Positions 47,871 through 60,800 of a DNA stretch of 64,000 nt are shown piece after piece. The DNA lies in the NCBI GenBank assembly GCA_963693285.1, contig OY848917.1, positions 9,982,192 through 10,046,191 on the forward strand, given 5' to 3'. The notes beneath the pieces were generated by a model, which worked only from the letters and a program-made list of their open reading frames with translations, was not told the origin of the DNA and did not search any database. Both the position numbers and the translations under genes were made by a program. Origin of the DNA: Xestospongia muta (lineage: Eukaryota; Porifera; Demospongiae; Haplosclerida; Petrosiidae). The first letter of the stretch is position 1. Every line of letters begins with the position of its first letter.

Positions 47871-48599
47871 GCTTCTCATTGCAAATGACATTTAAAATCA
47901 GAGCAATTGAATGCTTTGGACCTTTAAACACTTGTTACCAAGGCTTCATAAAGTTTAATGCAAGTATTTGTTGTGATAGTATTCCTGGATCCTCTCTACT
48001 GTCATAGCAGCAGCAACAAAGGCATGCAGCGTCAGCAATAATGCTGCGGACAACGAAGCACTTTGAAACTTGATTTATGAATACTAAATGTTCAAGAATT
48101 GTCATTTACTACATCAAATCTAGCTAACAGACTAGTAATGACTTTGTTGGCTTTTAACTCTCGGCTGTAGCAAGTAAATTAATGGATTTACGATACTCTC
48201 TCTATACACACCTGAAAGACATACTCAGCAATTATTTGGGTGGTGTTACAAGAAAACATCTTGCTACTCTAGTAAGTTTCTCAGGTTGATTATCTGTGAT
48301 TTTTATGGTATATTATATTGTTTCACGGATCATTTACTTATTAAATGTTGCTTTACTAGGATATATTGGTATGATCATGTCTTGGTAAAGTAAAAATTAA
48401 AAAAAGTAAGACAATATGCAGCTGGTAATATTTCAATATTTATTTATAATAACTGTGATGAGATCTCATAGAGAGATCAGTATGGTATATATGGATTACT
48501 TTTGATCATGTATAGTATTAGCTTTCATAATGTAACTTTGGTATATTTCAAAGCAAGGATGGATGTGTAGTAGTGTTTTGCAGATTTTACACTTAAATT

Positions 48600-50450
48600 A
48601 TGTCTGGGATCTTTTTTATCTAGTTCAGCAAACTTCACACTGTTGGTGACCTCCAGATGGTGTCTCCTTTTTAATAGGCTCAGAAAACACCTGCTCACTT
48701 AGCCTCAAATGAGAACTCTTGTTGGTGCTACATGTCTCCTATCAACAGGATGCTTATAACCTGCTAGTAGACTTGAAAACAAGGAGAGACGAAAGTCTAA
48801 ATGAGTAATACTTTTCTCAGCCACAGTATTTTACAAGATTCTGCCATTGAAAATGGCTAGGTCAAATAAATAAGAATATTCTCTTCCACCACTTTTGAGA
48901 TTTTTGAGAATATCCATAGTATAACCAACTGATCGGACTTATCGACACCCCTCATGTGCTTGTTGTAATCATTTTCTATACTGTCTCAACTCCTTCTTTA
49001 ATTACTCTGGATCTGTGTCACTTTTCTATCATCATCTGTGTGGAAGGTTGATTTCTTGTATGCGATTCTCTTGTCTTGTCACTTTGAACATACTATTCTA
49101 CCATCATCAGTGGTATCACTATATACTTCACCTATACATTAGTAAGGTAATTGACTGTTAATTTGTTTTTATTGTTACCTCTTGTTAAAGTTGTTGACTC
49201 AGTCCGTTCCTTTCCTTTCCTTTCTTACTGTCACACAAGCCTCAATCCTATATGTTTCAGGTCCAAGAAGAGGGTTGGTGATGAGTAATAGTTATCAGTG
49301 TATACTCTGTAACCATTCTTAGAGAGAGATGATACTAGTTCGATGACTACTCAATGAGCCAGCCCTTTCTAAGCTGAACCATCTTTCACTTTCCCTAGTA
49401 ACATCAGTGGTACTAGACATAAGAAGGTATGTGTAGATTTACCAGTATATATCTTGAAATTCCACATATAACCATTTTTGCATCAGCTAGTACCCATGTT
49501 TTGATACCCCATTTCATGGGGTTTGGGTATATGCTGAATTCATGAAAATCTACCCTTATATCTTATTGTGCTCTCATTAACAGATAGTTCCTGATTAGGG
49601 ATGTACATGGACTGAAATGCCTTTACTACTAAAACTTATCACAGTCATCACTGCTACGATCAGGTGGCTTCACTGCATCGTTGAGATGGAAGAATTTCAA
49701 CAGTTCAAATCTTTGTCCAGACAAATAGTACTGAAGCTTTCATTATAAAATGGCCACTTGGTACTCCAGTAAGATCTATTACATAAATTGGTACGTAAAC
49801 GTAGATATATAGTTATATGCATATGTTTATATGTATTATGTATAGACAATACATAGCAAAAAATTGCTTAAATTTTACCTCACTGTAGGGAACCCCATTA
49901 CTCCTATGGTGATAATAATAGGCAGTAATAGATCTACCTCATCTCTTTGCATTAGATTTTTTATCCATTCATGACCACATGGTTTGGGTTGGTCACTCAG
50001 GTGTGTTTCAGATGATGTAAGCACTTGTTCAGCATATCTAACTGTCTCTGTATAGATTAATTTCTTTACTTCTGATGTAAAAAAGGTTGAAGAAATCTAC
50101 TGTTAACTTGCCACTTATGTCAACAGTAGGACCTGGTTAAGAAGTAAATGGATGTAATGAGAAGAGAAAGCAAATAAGAATGAAATACTTTGTTTATTTA
50201 TATATTGTGTATGCATACTTGTTTTGGGGGGGGGTTAAATTACTATATAGGAGTGGCTAAACTAGGATTAGATGAAGCACTGGGACAGAAATTGTTGAAA
50301 AAGTGCTCGTTAGTAACCTGTTGCCATCGTCTGTAAGAGAATCACCCTCATTGCCAGATATATCAACATAATCATAAAAGTTGCTATCAAAATCATTGCT
50401 TAATACATGAAGATACTTAAGATAACTCTTGGTTGGATGAAACATTTGCA
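48600..50450 (-). pseudogene. piggyBac transposase remnant
   Basis: Minus-strand pieces in piggyBac order: an acidic N terminus (DYVDISGNEGDSLTDDGNR, about 50320-50380), FTSEVKKLIYTETVRYAEQV (about 50010-50070), LSVNESTIRYKGRFS, a lysine-rich stretch, the NGYRVYTDNYYSSPTLFLDL block (about 49260-49320) with the catalytic-type D of DN(Y/F)(Y/F), and the family hallmark NDYNKHMRGVDKSDQL (about 48930-48980). Many stops and frameshifts separate them. It interrupts Gypsy remnant 2. I did not find clean TTAA target duplications or terminal repeats. Confidence 0.8.
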
Positions 50451-50579
50451 AAAATGTATACTTTAACGGCTTGGAGAGTGAAAATGTTTTGTGCGAATGT
50501 AAAGGGTGCTACTATTAACATGATCTGGTTGCTGTTGCTGCTGCTGGGCAAGAATGCACTATTAACCATTAAAGAGTAA

Positions 50580-51915
50580 AGAATGACAAAGCATCCAGGA
50601 GATAGTGTACATTGTAAGAGGACAACAAATATCATTACTTGGATATCCAATTATAGGTGCTCTGTAGCATGGTATGACAAGACTATAGACTGTCCAATCC
50701 ATCAAGGACTTGATTACTTGCAGTTATCACTATTCAATGGTCTGGGTGTACAGAAGGGGAGTAATTAAACTCCAACTAGATGGTAGACTATGGACTTCAA
50801 GAAAAATCCTGATCCTATTGATTAATAGAGTTAAGGATGAATTGACACAAATGTAGAACCTGGGGCTGATTTTGCTGTTACACAAGCCAACTAAATGGTA
50901 TACTGGTATTATTGTCATACCAAAGCAGGATGACAGAGTTCAAATCTGTGTTAATATGACCAAACTGAATAAGAGTGTCCATTGAGAGTTTTTTTTCCTC
51001 AGTTGAACAAGTCCTGGCACATCTTGGAGGTGTTCAAATATTTAGCAAACATAATGCTAACTTAGAATTCTGGCAAAAACAATCAGCTACTTTTACTACC
51101 TTCATAACTCCTTTTGAAAGTTCTGCTTTAATTGTTGGCATTTGGTGTCACTTCGTATTCAGCTCCTGAACACACACAAAAGAGAATGAATGTTTTAACT
51201 AGATGAGTAGTGTCACACATGGATGATACTTTAGTGTTTGGTAAAGATCAAGAAGAGCATAATTGGTGTCTAAAATATGGTTTTGGAGATAAATAATGTC
51301 GGGACTAACTTTTTAAGTGTGTCAAATATGAGTTCTTCATACAGGTTGTGTGTCAATTTTTTGAGATAGATCATTGATAAAGAAGGAGTTAAACCAGACC
51401 CTAAAAACATTGAAGCAATTCAATGTATGAAGTGTCCAGTAGTGTGAGTGAAGTAAGAATTTCTAGGAATGGTAATGCAATTAAGCAAGTTCTCTCCCCA
51501 TGCAGCTATCAAAGAAAACCAAAATATTGAGAGACCTATCTAGTACAAAACACTCTTAGGCGTGGTCACAATCACAAGATAGGGAATTAAAGATCTTATT
51601 AGCTCTAAATCTTCTAATTGTGTTTTAGCTCTATACGACCGTACACACAACACCATTGTATCAGCTGATTCATCATCTTATGGATTAGGAACAGTATTGA
51701 AATGGATAGTATGGAAAACAATTGCCTACATTTCCAGATCCATGATGCCAACTAAACAATGATATCTCCAAATTGAAAAGAAACCTTTAATTGCAACACA
51801 GGCATCCAAAAGATTCTGAGACTACATTATTAGTCAATACTTCAGTATCAAAACTGACTATAAACCACTTGTGACACTTCTACAAATTAAGAATTTTTAT
51901 GATTTATCACTTTAA
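50580..51915 (+). mobile_element. Ty3/Gypsy remnant 2, 3' part (RT and RNase H)
   Basis: The plus strand continues the element after the insertion: RT start (RVKDELTQM, then IVIPKQDDRVQICVNMTKLN), SYSAPEHTQKRMN, the YMDD-type active site as HMDDTLVFGKDQEE (about 51215-51260), the connection (DKEGVKPDPKNIEAIQCMK, about 51370-51430) and RNase H (TIVSADSSSYGLGTVLKW, about 51650-51710, with the D of SAD). It ends near KTDYKPLVTLL. Several stops and frameshifts; integrase is absent. Dead. Confidence 0.85.
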
Positions 51916-51919
51916 ATAC

Positions 51920-52135
51920 AAGTTCACACGGTAAAAATTATTTGTGTGTACACCACACAAAAACAGGTGTGCTAAACTTGTCTCTGTACACACACCCTTC
52001 TAGGTTTGTTAAGCACATCTCTTCTGGAAAAGTTAGTATCACAATTTAAGTGTGTAAAACACACCAAACTATATAATAACAAAAGTGTGTTAAATACACA
52101 CAACAGTAAAACAATTAGAAGTGAAAAATGAGTAA
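51920..52135. repeat. Cluster of GTGT/ACAC palindromes
   Basis: Short inverted motifs recur: GTGTGTACACCACAC, AAGTGTGTAAAACACACC, AGTGTGTTAAATACACAC. There is no coding frame. It lies between the end of the Gypsy remnant and the stop codon of the next gene. Confidence 0.5.
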
Positions 52136-52164
52136 ATGAACAATCAATTTCTTTAAACTTGAGT

Positions 52165-54262
52165 TCATCGGTTAAGGTTGCTGAGAAGATCCCTCACAGT
52201 AGGTGATAGTTCGTTACTTATTGGATTTTCCAAAAAGAAAGTCTCAAGAAATGAATAGCGATTTTTGTATCCTTTTGGATAGCATGTGTTATAGATAAAG
52301 TATGCTGCCAGTAATGTTAGTAGAGGATATTGCTTCACTTCCATGACTATTTGACAGTCAACAGCTAAGTCAGTTTGGCCATGGTAATCAGTGTCACTAA
52401 TGAACAACAAGGTAAAACTCTGGTTGTTTATTGCTCAGAACAATTTCTTCAATATTCAAGGTTCCCTATGTAAAGTAGATGTATATTTAACCAATAGCAC
52501 ATTTTACACTCACTTTGGTATTATAGACTATTTTTGAAGGATCAACCTTGGTCTTTGCATCAGGCACTAATAACGAAAGGAGGAGTAACTAACCAATGGA
52601 TCACTGCCTACAATAATTTTGATTACACAATTATCAATTAAACAGTTAAACTTACAGTCATCTGGTACAATCTCAAGAAATTGACTAATTTGTGGTGAGT
52701 AACGATCATCAAGTGCTGCCTGTTTCATAACCTTTGGGTGTAGCTCATCCCAAGATCTATGAGAAAAAATCAATTTGTCATAGCTAATTAGTCTTTGGAA
52801 CTCTTTCAAAAGCTAGAAAGATATACCCCGTATTAATCAAATCACATGGTAGATAGATGTACCTCATCTTCCATCTGTAGAAATGGGTATTTTTTAAAAA
52901 AAACTTTCAGGTTACGTGGATTCTCAAGAACGTCACTCCAATGTATTTCATAAGATAAATCCATCAGCTCATCTACGACATGAAAATTTGGTTTAGCCTT
53001 TCTAAACTCAGCCTGCAGCCCTCTGTTATGCCTAATGAAAGACTGTTCATCTACACCTGAAATAAGTCATCATAATATACTAACGTCATGAACAGATCAC
53101 ATACCCTCCTTAACGTGAGGTTTCACCAGTATCACTGCTTGACCAGGAGAATTCACAGACTTCTCTCCTAGAATGAGTAACACTGATCATTGCATACACA
53201 TAATACTAAGCACCTTTACTTCGGGTTTGTTCCAATAAGGAAGACAATTTACCTGTATTAATATAAATCATATAATGTAATTGTCATAACCATACCATCA
53301 TGATCATCAGAGCTACCTAAAACACTGCCTTCACTCAATCTATCACTTGATTTTTCACAAGACTTTTTTTGTTGTCTAAACTCTTTGAATCTATTGACAA
53401 GTGACTGAATGATTCCTCCCTATATTCACAAAAGATCTATTACATAAACATGTACAAAACACTTACATCAGGTGATATCACAAAAGACTTAAAAAATCGT
53501 ACTCCTTACAAATACAAGCCACATTTTTATAATCATAAGAAGTTGGATATAGTTACCATAGATGAGGCCACTACCAAAAAGAACTGGCTTCTTATTTCCT
53601 TAGTCATCATTTTGGACATCAATGTTAGTTCAACATCGTGACAATAGCACTTTGGTAATGGGAATGGATCAGGAAGAGGGATTGAATCATTACTACATTT
53701 TGAATCTTGCTCTTGCTTGTCGAAACAACAATAGAGATATCTTCAACTGGTTCCTTTGTTTCATGATGAAGCCAGTATTGAGATCATCAATACTGGCTTC
53801 ATCATCGGAAAGTGTTAGTCATCACCTCGCTCACTTACTGCTAGGAAACAGTTCATTGCCTGAAGTATGGTCTGATGGTGTCAAGAGCGATAACGATGGC
53901 TCATAAGCAGTACCCTGTAAAGGTGAAATTTAAGGCATCACAATCATGTCCACTAACACATATTATCTTGTTTAGTTGTTTTATAAAGTACTCACTGGTA
54001 TTTAGGAGTGGGAATTTGGAGCTTGGAAGAGACAACAACTTTTAGCTTTTCCTTTGTACCCACCTCATCATTGCTATTCAATCCACATACTCATCTCAAT
54101 GTTTACAAAGTAATTTCAAATGGATACTTGCTTTTCAAAAGAGAATTGTTTCCTAAATTCCTTTTTCATGTACTCTACATCTCCTTCAAGTTTTAAAACA
54201 GGCACTTTGAAGACCTTGTTGCGGTCGAGATACGAAACCAGCACAGACTTCATTGTGGCCAT
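52165..54262 (-). CDS. Uncharacterised expanded-family protein (SAMD3-like type)
   Basis: Minus-strand exons: 54128-54262 (start ATG; MKSVLVSYLDRNKVFKVPVL), about 53996-54070 (NDEVGTKEKLKVVV), 53839-53914, about 53590-53720 (SIPLPDPFPLP...), 53296-53419 (SLVNRFKEFRQQKK), 53214-53252, 53105-53167, 52863-53056 (FFKKYPFLQMEDE), 52594-52812 (DELHPKVMKQAALDDRYSPQ), 52514-52552 and 52165-52419 (DTDYHGQTDLAVDCQIVMEV, then LAAYFIYNTCYPKG, to the stop). From 53419 down, all junctions fit by phase. The order (ubiquitin-like start, 'KYP.L' and 'LF..YF.YN..YPK' motifs) matches a large uncharacterised animal family, often listed as SAMD3-like and common near transposons. The exon near 54000-54100 shows apparent stops and a frame change (FEITL, then stop), so the 5' end may be damaged or mis-spliced. 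Confidence 0.55.
53763..53805. repeat. Perfect 19-bp inverted repeat with 5-base loop
   Basis: ATGATGAAGCCAGTATTGA (53763-53781), loop GATCA, then the exact reverse complement (53787-53805). It lies in an intron or poorly resolved exon of the minus-strand gene and would form a strong hairpin on either strand. Confidence 0.9.
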
Positions 54263-54454
54263 GTAGAGAATAGCAAGAGGAAAGATCTAAGAATGACAAG
54301 TTGCCTAAGTCACATAAAGGAAGAAATGATTATAATGATCTACTTGTACTACTACTTATAACAGGCGAGCGATAACAAGCAGCACCCCACACTCCAACAC
54401 GAGGATTCATTGGAGGTGTGGCTTAAAGAGGCGGAGCCTGTTCTTTAATTAGAA
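54263..54454. promoter_or_regulatory. Probable shared promoter between divergent genes
   Basis: 192 bp separate the minus-strand start codon (54262) from the plus-strand start (54455). The right half is GC-richer than its surroundings (CACCCCACACTCC, GGCGGAGCC). No TATA box is obvious. A bidirectional promoter is inferred from layout only. Confidence 0.4.
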
Positions 54455-56545
54455 GTGTCTGCTGTAAAGTGCTGGATCTGCGACAATTTCGCTGCACCTT
54501 CTCTGAAATCCATCATTCACCACATATGCTCTAATCACTCTCGTGATCCAAATTATAAGATATGCTGTGGCACTGGAGTATGTTCCAGAACTTATACAAA
54601 TCATCACTCTTTTAGGAAGCGCTTTTTACCGAAAGCACTACAGTGCGGTAAACTATAGTGTGTCCAGTACAGACATTTTGCCAAGAATGACTGAATTTAT
54701 GGAAGTATATCAATCAGTTGACAATGAAGACATTTTATGTTCCATTTATGATACAATGGATACTTCAAATGACAAAAAGAAATTGCAGTGTACACTTCTT
54801 TTGAAATCTAAAGAAATATATAAAGTATCACAGACAGACTTGATCACCTTATTCCTGATTTAAGTCTACTCTTTTGTGAATACTTTGAAACAGAAGTGAA
54901 GCAACAATTACAAAACTGTGGTTTGAATATTCATGAACATCCTGAGCTACAAGACCTTTTTGAACAAGAGGCTTGCACCTCAGTTCCATTCACAGTTAAA
55001 ATCTATTGAATTGATAACTATAGCAAAGTCGTCTGTTATCACAAAATATAGAGCAAATTCTATTTTAAAGGCATTTTTTAATGATTTGAGAGTCATCAAA
55101 GATGTAAGATATTATTTACATGGCTATTTTATTTCATTGTCTTTCTTTTAGGAGGGAATCAAGAGAGACAAACTATCTCTAGTTATTCAAGGTACTGTTA
55201 CCTTAGCATCTGGTGATAATTTAGGACCATGCTATATTGGAGGTTATAAAGCTCCTTCAGGTGCTTATTGCAACTGTGGCCATTGCATGACCACATCAGA
55301 TGACATGAGCACTAAGGTATATCATACTGCTATTTACTTTGGCACTTAACATTTTTCAAATAGTTTGTATCTGATTCTTTTGTGCCAAGAACAAGACACA
55401 CACATAATTGTCATATTTCTGCATTGAAAGGATCAGTTTCCGGCCATGCTTCCATTATTTATGGTGTAACTGGAGACTCCATCTTAAATTCCTCTATGTA
55501 TTCCCTAGTTACTGAAGGGCTTTGCCCAGATATGATGCATGATGTGCTTGAAGAAGCTGCTCAGTATGAAGTAAAGGAGTTATTTAACTATTTCGTCAAC
55601 AGTCACATCTTAGCTCTTTATGAGCTCAACAGTGTAATAGACAATTTCCCATACTTTTACACTGATCTCATTGACACTCTTCTGATCATAGCTTAAAACA
55701 GAAATGTGTGTTTGTTGTATAGTTATGTGTATGTCATCCTCTTGTCTTTAATTGTAGCTGCACAAATGTGGTGCTTGGCCAGATTGCTGCCACTAATGAC
55801 AGGACACAAATTACCTAAGGGTGATAAAAATTAGCTGAATTTCTTGCTGTTGTTAAGTATTATGGAGATTACCCTCTGAATTTGTCAGATTGTATCCTTC
55901 AAGTTGCATTACGCCAAAATTTCATTTTATGATTCATTACCCTGATTAGATTGACAGGTAAATGTAATTAAGTATTAATATAATAATTATGCTTGTACAT
56001 CTAGATGTGGTCCTCTTGTGCGGTTTTGGTGTATGAGGTATGAGGCGAAGCATAATTACTTTAAAAGCTTAGCTCAGAGAATAAAATGCTTCAGAAATAT
56101 ATCCAAAGCCTTGCCAATCATCACCAACGGCTAATGGGTCTGTACTTACATGCTAAGAGTGGAATGAGCCTAAACAAGCAGGCAACATCAGGACCAGGTA
56201 AATAACATTAATACCATAATACTCCTTATACATTACATAATAGAACAGAAGGTTTCAGGTAATGATGTACCTTATTGTGCTATAGTGAAGGTGTTAAGAG
56301 AGGATTTGTCAGTCCAATCCATCATTACCAGGTTTTCACTGTCACCTAAATAATGCTAATTATACGTTACAAATTTTAGATTATTGTGGATCCAAGTCAA
56401 TGAAACAATTTATAAAGCTGGTGATGTTGTGGTGCTCGAAACTCAATCTTGTGTTTGGAAAAATACATGATGTTCCTTTTTTTGATGTTGATAACTACTT
56501 TTTAGTATGTGAAAAACTGATTACTATACATTTTAATTCTCACCT
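54455..56545 (+). pseudogene. Transposon-derived gene with zinc finger, broken
   Basis: Plus-strand pieces: C2H2-like start 54455-54650 (VKCWICDNF, CSRTYTNHHSFRK), with an extra T near 54620 shifting the frame to FYRKHYSAV and on to 54860; 55152-55316 (IQGTVTLASGDNLGPCYIGG and Cys-rich CNCGHCM); 55364-55696 (RTRHTHNCHISALKG, YGVTGDSILNSS, GLCPDMMHDVLEEAAQYEVK); 55756-55900 (QMWCLARLLPLMTGHKLPKG, then TAG where Trp is usual); 56004-56200 (GPLVRFWCMRYEAKHNYFKS, frame lost near 56105, then LANHHQRLM); and 56390-56545 (VNETIYKAGDVVVLE, then VFGKIHDVPFFDVDNYF in another frame). The HTHNxH and MHDVLE motifs belong to a family seen in many fish, cnidarian and sponge transposon-like genes. At least three frameshifts and one stop make it a pseudogene. 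Confidence 0.65.
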
Positions 56546-57813
56546 TCTATTATATAATTAATTTTAAGAGAAAATATTTAGTTCAAATCTTAATTTTTCA
56601 TTTATATATAATGTTATATTAATTAAACACTTATGTCAACATCAGGTTCGTGCCTACATTGATATGATTTCATTTCCTTATAGTTGTTTTACAGTGTCAT
56701 TGACTTAATGTCAGAAGGTCATCCACATGAGTGAAAGACACCAATCAGCAATGAATAAAACTAGGTTGTGATTTCAAATATAACCATAGACTATCTAAGC
56801 TTTTGTTATTTAAATGTCCAACTATGATGACATTTTGAGATTAAAACACAAACATTTCTTGACATCTTTTATTATATAATAATAAATGATAATAATTAGG
56901 CTCGTGTGTTCAAATGAACATGACTATATAACACATTGTGTTATACAAGTATAAGAATCTATCAACTCTCAACATGCAGCAAATAAATGAAAATAAACTA
57001 TATATTTTGTAATAATGGAAAAATGAAATGCCTTTGATGACTATGTATATATGTTACAGTAAGATTGTGTATATAGCGATTCTACAAAATCCCTGAAACT
57101 TTCAGGGAGTTTGTGAAATTACTTTTTCACTTAGGGACTTACATACTTACCTACCTGTAAGATTGTGTAATTTCCCAATATGGTCATTTCTACAGTTCAA
57201 ATTATAATGATGATAAACAAGTGTGACATTGTTCAACAGATAACTCCTATTGAAGCGATTTTGGAAAAAAACTCTACATGACTGTACTCTTTACCAAATT
57301 TCCAAACTTTTAATAGTCTTCACAATTGAGCACGAACTGTATAGCAAACTACTTAATATGTCCTGTTTCTATGATGTCTTGAACTGCTAAATGACAAGTA
57401 GTCTGCTTAGAAACATCAACAAACTAGTACATACCTTAAGCTCTAATCTTATACACACAGTGTATCACAAAAAATATATGTATAGACTCAATGTACAGAT
57501 AGGGCCACCTTCACTTATATATAGTTATATATAAATAATATATACAATAATATTATTTATATTGAGTGTGTAGGTCCCCACAATTTCTCTATCCTTTGTT
57601 GTGGTATTGGTGATATTTCAGTAACAAATTTAAAATTGTGCAATTGGGGTACCTATTCTACTATAATAGACATTCAATGACAAGTTAGATTGACTCAACA
57701 TGTAAAGAAATGATGTTTTAGAATGAAATCAAACAAACTGAATAACAACATTAAAACATTAGAAAAATTCATGAATGGTACATCATATCATTAAAAAATC
57801 AGTTAAATCTTTA
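56546..57813. other. Intergenic; small hairpin only
   Basis: AT-rich. A hairpin TCCCTGAAA/TTTCAGGGA lies at about 57090-57110 between two copies of GTAAGATTGTGTA (57059 and 57162). An AT palindrome lies near 57525-57560. No gene seen; this is the 3' flank of the P4HA gene. Confidence 0.5.
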
Positions 57814-60800
57814 CTACTCATCACGACTGAGTCCACATGGATATCTAAATTCTTGTCCTCTCTCATGGATCCATTTGTTACAAACTACAAAAGAAATGAC
57901 AACATAACAATAGTGCTAAAATAGATATATTGTATATAGTAAGTAAGACATTCATTATACATGTCTGTGGCAACTGTGTCTTTCCATGTGTTATAAAATA
58001 TCTTGGTATAATTTTTTTTAGTGTCAGTATCCAGTGATGAATTTGAAATGAAACTGTGAACACTATTTACATAGTATTGTCTATTGGTTTTATTCACAAA
58101 TGAAAGCATATCATAGTTCCTGTAAAATATCATTTTATTTTAAAAAAATAATTATTTTCTTACATATACAGGGAAAGTGTCTATTCATTCGCCTGAAAGT
58201 AAGTTGAAAAAGTATTCTTATTTCGACAGATACTGCAACAATATGTGTACTAGATCTTAGAAGACTAAAGGATCCAGGTAAAAATACAGCTAAATATTCT
58301 TTTATATGCCTATATATGTTTGGAACTCATAGCAAATCCATCCTCAGGGCCACTTTACAATTGCTAGTTGATCAAATGGTAAGGCCCTTTAATTTCATCA
58401 TAATAATTATGAACAAGAAGGTATTCCATGTAAATGCTTTAATTCATTTTTAAGTTCATTTTATAAGCATCTATCATGGCAAATTTGTCAAGGAATTATG
58501 TTACTTTAAATGTTAATGTATATTATTATATTACATTGACCTACCCCATTTTGATCCTACTAGCACTGGACAACCTGCATGTCTTGTAGAATAATCACCA
58601 TCACCAGATTTTTTAAGATTCCACCAGTAGGCTGCTGAGCCCTAAAACAACACAAAAGAGTATCCCATTTATTGTTATTAGTTTATTACATTATATTGCT
58701 ATATATCATATTAAGTGTATTTTATACCTTTTCAGGAGAAATCCTTGCTCCAACTAGAGGGAACACAGTTGCTCCACCTAACTCAACATCACTCATCTAT
58801 AAAAAGGAAATAATATAAAGTGTATAATTATTAAATTGCATTAATAACTCTAACTATAAGAATTTTAGTAACTAAATTATATGATATAATATGTCTAGGT
58901 GAGAAACATAAACTTACTTTTTACTTACTTATGTCAGCTTAATACAATGTATAGTATAAGTTACGTACATGATCTGTTATGTGTAATGAACTTACATACA
59001 TCAGTAGAGTTGATATTCTGTTACCACTACCTAAACTACTGAATGCATCTTCTCCAATCTGAGTATAAAGACAGTATGAGAGAAAATAAATAGCATGATA
59101 GCTAAGTATACAAATTACAAACAGTCCCTTTGAAATGACACTTCAAAAATATAGTACATGTATAGTGTATACTAGGAATATATGGATATGCAAGGTTGCC
59201 TTGCCTTAAGTGATAGCTAGCCTCATACACAGGCATTCAGCAAAAGAAAAGAATGCATCGTAACTATTGCTTCCACACACACATAATTAACACAAATTTC
59301 TTGGAAAATAGCATATTCTAGGAATCCTCAGTCAACATAAAAATTCCTTTTAACACAGTGTTCAACTATCTACAATGGCTACCTGTAGTGCTGAGAGTAA
59401 CTTCTCTGCAACTCTACTCTACACTGAAAAGCAGCTAGGAAGACTAAATCTATCTCTAAAAAATAGCAGCTCTTGTCTGTTGAAGCTACAAATGATGGAA
59501 AACATGTCTTCATAGTGGTTACCAACTGGTTTTGGAAGGAATTTGTGTTTCCAAGTCCTGCCACTTGTGACGTATTGCAAACTAGGTCTTGTAGGCACTA
59601 AGAAGAGCTGTTTTATTCACAAAGCCCAATCACTTTTGATCCCAATTATACTGAATAAGTGTATCACTCTTATAGCTTGCACTAAATATCTGCACAAATG
59701 ACAAACTTGTGCAGTGAACAAAACGTCATCAAAATAAACCTAGCATATTGTTTCGTTATTTTATTTAAAATGTTGTAATTATGATGTCATTATATTATAC
59801 AAATTACAATAATTACATGCATACACAAGCAGTAGTTACCAGGTGTTCCTTTCTTTCTCCAAACACCTGGGTATGAGGCTAAGTAATTGGCTAGATTTAA
59901 TGAAAAATACAACTTTGATCCCTTTCTATAGTCTGTCTCTGTCTTGGATAAAGTAAACTTTAGCATTTTTGGTATAATTTTTGTATACCTAGCTTCACAC
60001 TTAGTCTTTGATCTTATTGACCTTCACACTGATCATCATTGTCTTTTACAAATCTTTCAGAATTACATTCCTAAGCACAATCAACAATGCACACACATAT
60101 GTATTATAGAAACTAAGGTAAGATTTTACTGCACCATTCAAACTAGATGCCTTGAGCCACATTGAACAGCTATCCATCTACTCATACATACATACATATA
60201 TATATGTGTGTGTGTGACACATTAACAATGGGTGATGTTAAAGATCTAAACTAATAATTTTAAGAGTGCAGACATCATGATAAATAACCTACCCTTGCAA
60301 AATCATAATGAGGTTCGTAATGACCACCAATTCCATAGTTCACAACCTATTATGACAATAACATCAAGTCAGTATGTTTATACAATATAGTGACATGTTT
60401 TAGTCTGTATAAATACTACAAGTACATTGTACCTGTAGCTGTTCAGCAGTTGACACATCTAATCCAGTGACGTCTCCAATACGTTGATCTATCCTAGAGA
60501 CATATCCTAGTGGATCATCATGTGAAGAGAGCCAACCACTAGAAGGAAGATCAAAGCATATAACATAGCAACATTATACAAAATACATGTTCATGTCACT
60601 CACTCTCCCATACAAGGTTGTCAAGAACATTAAAATAATAAAATTTTCACTCAAACTTATATGCATAATACAAGTGTTACCCATTGGCAATAATGGTGTT
60701 ATAAGTACATAATGTGCATATGTGACTGGCCTTGGTGGTATTTCACATATAAATTAGATTAACTTTAATTTCTAAGGTCAACTCAATAACATTAGTCATA

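Noticed and set aside
53622..53906. Plus-strand frame of 94 codons
   Set aside because: It is antisense to exons of the minus-strand gene and includes the hairpin; no splice or start support.
57525..57560. AT palindrome as a terminator or origin
   Set aside because: Low-complexity TA-rich sequence; such palindromes are expected at this base composition.
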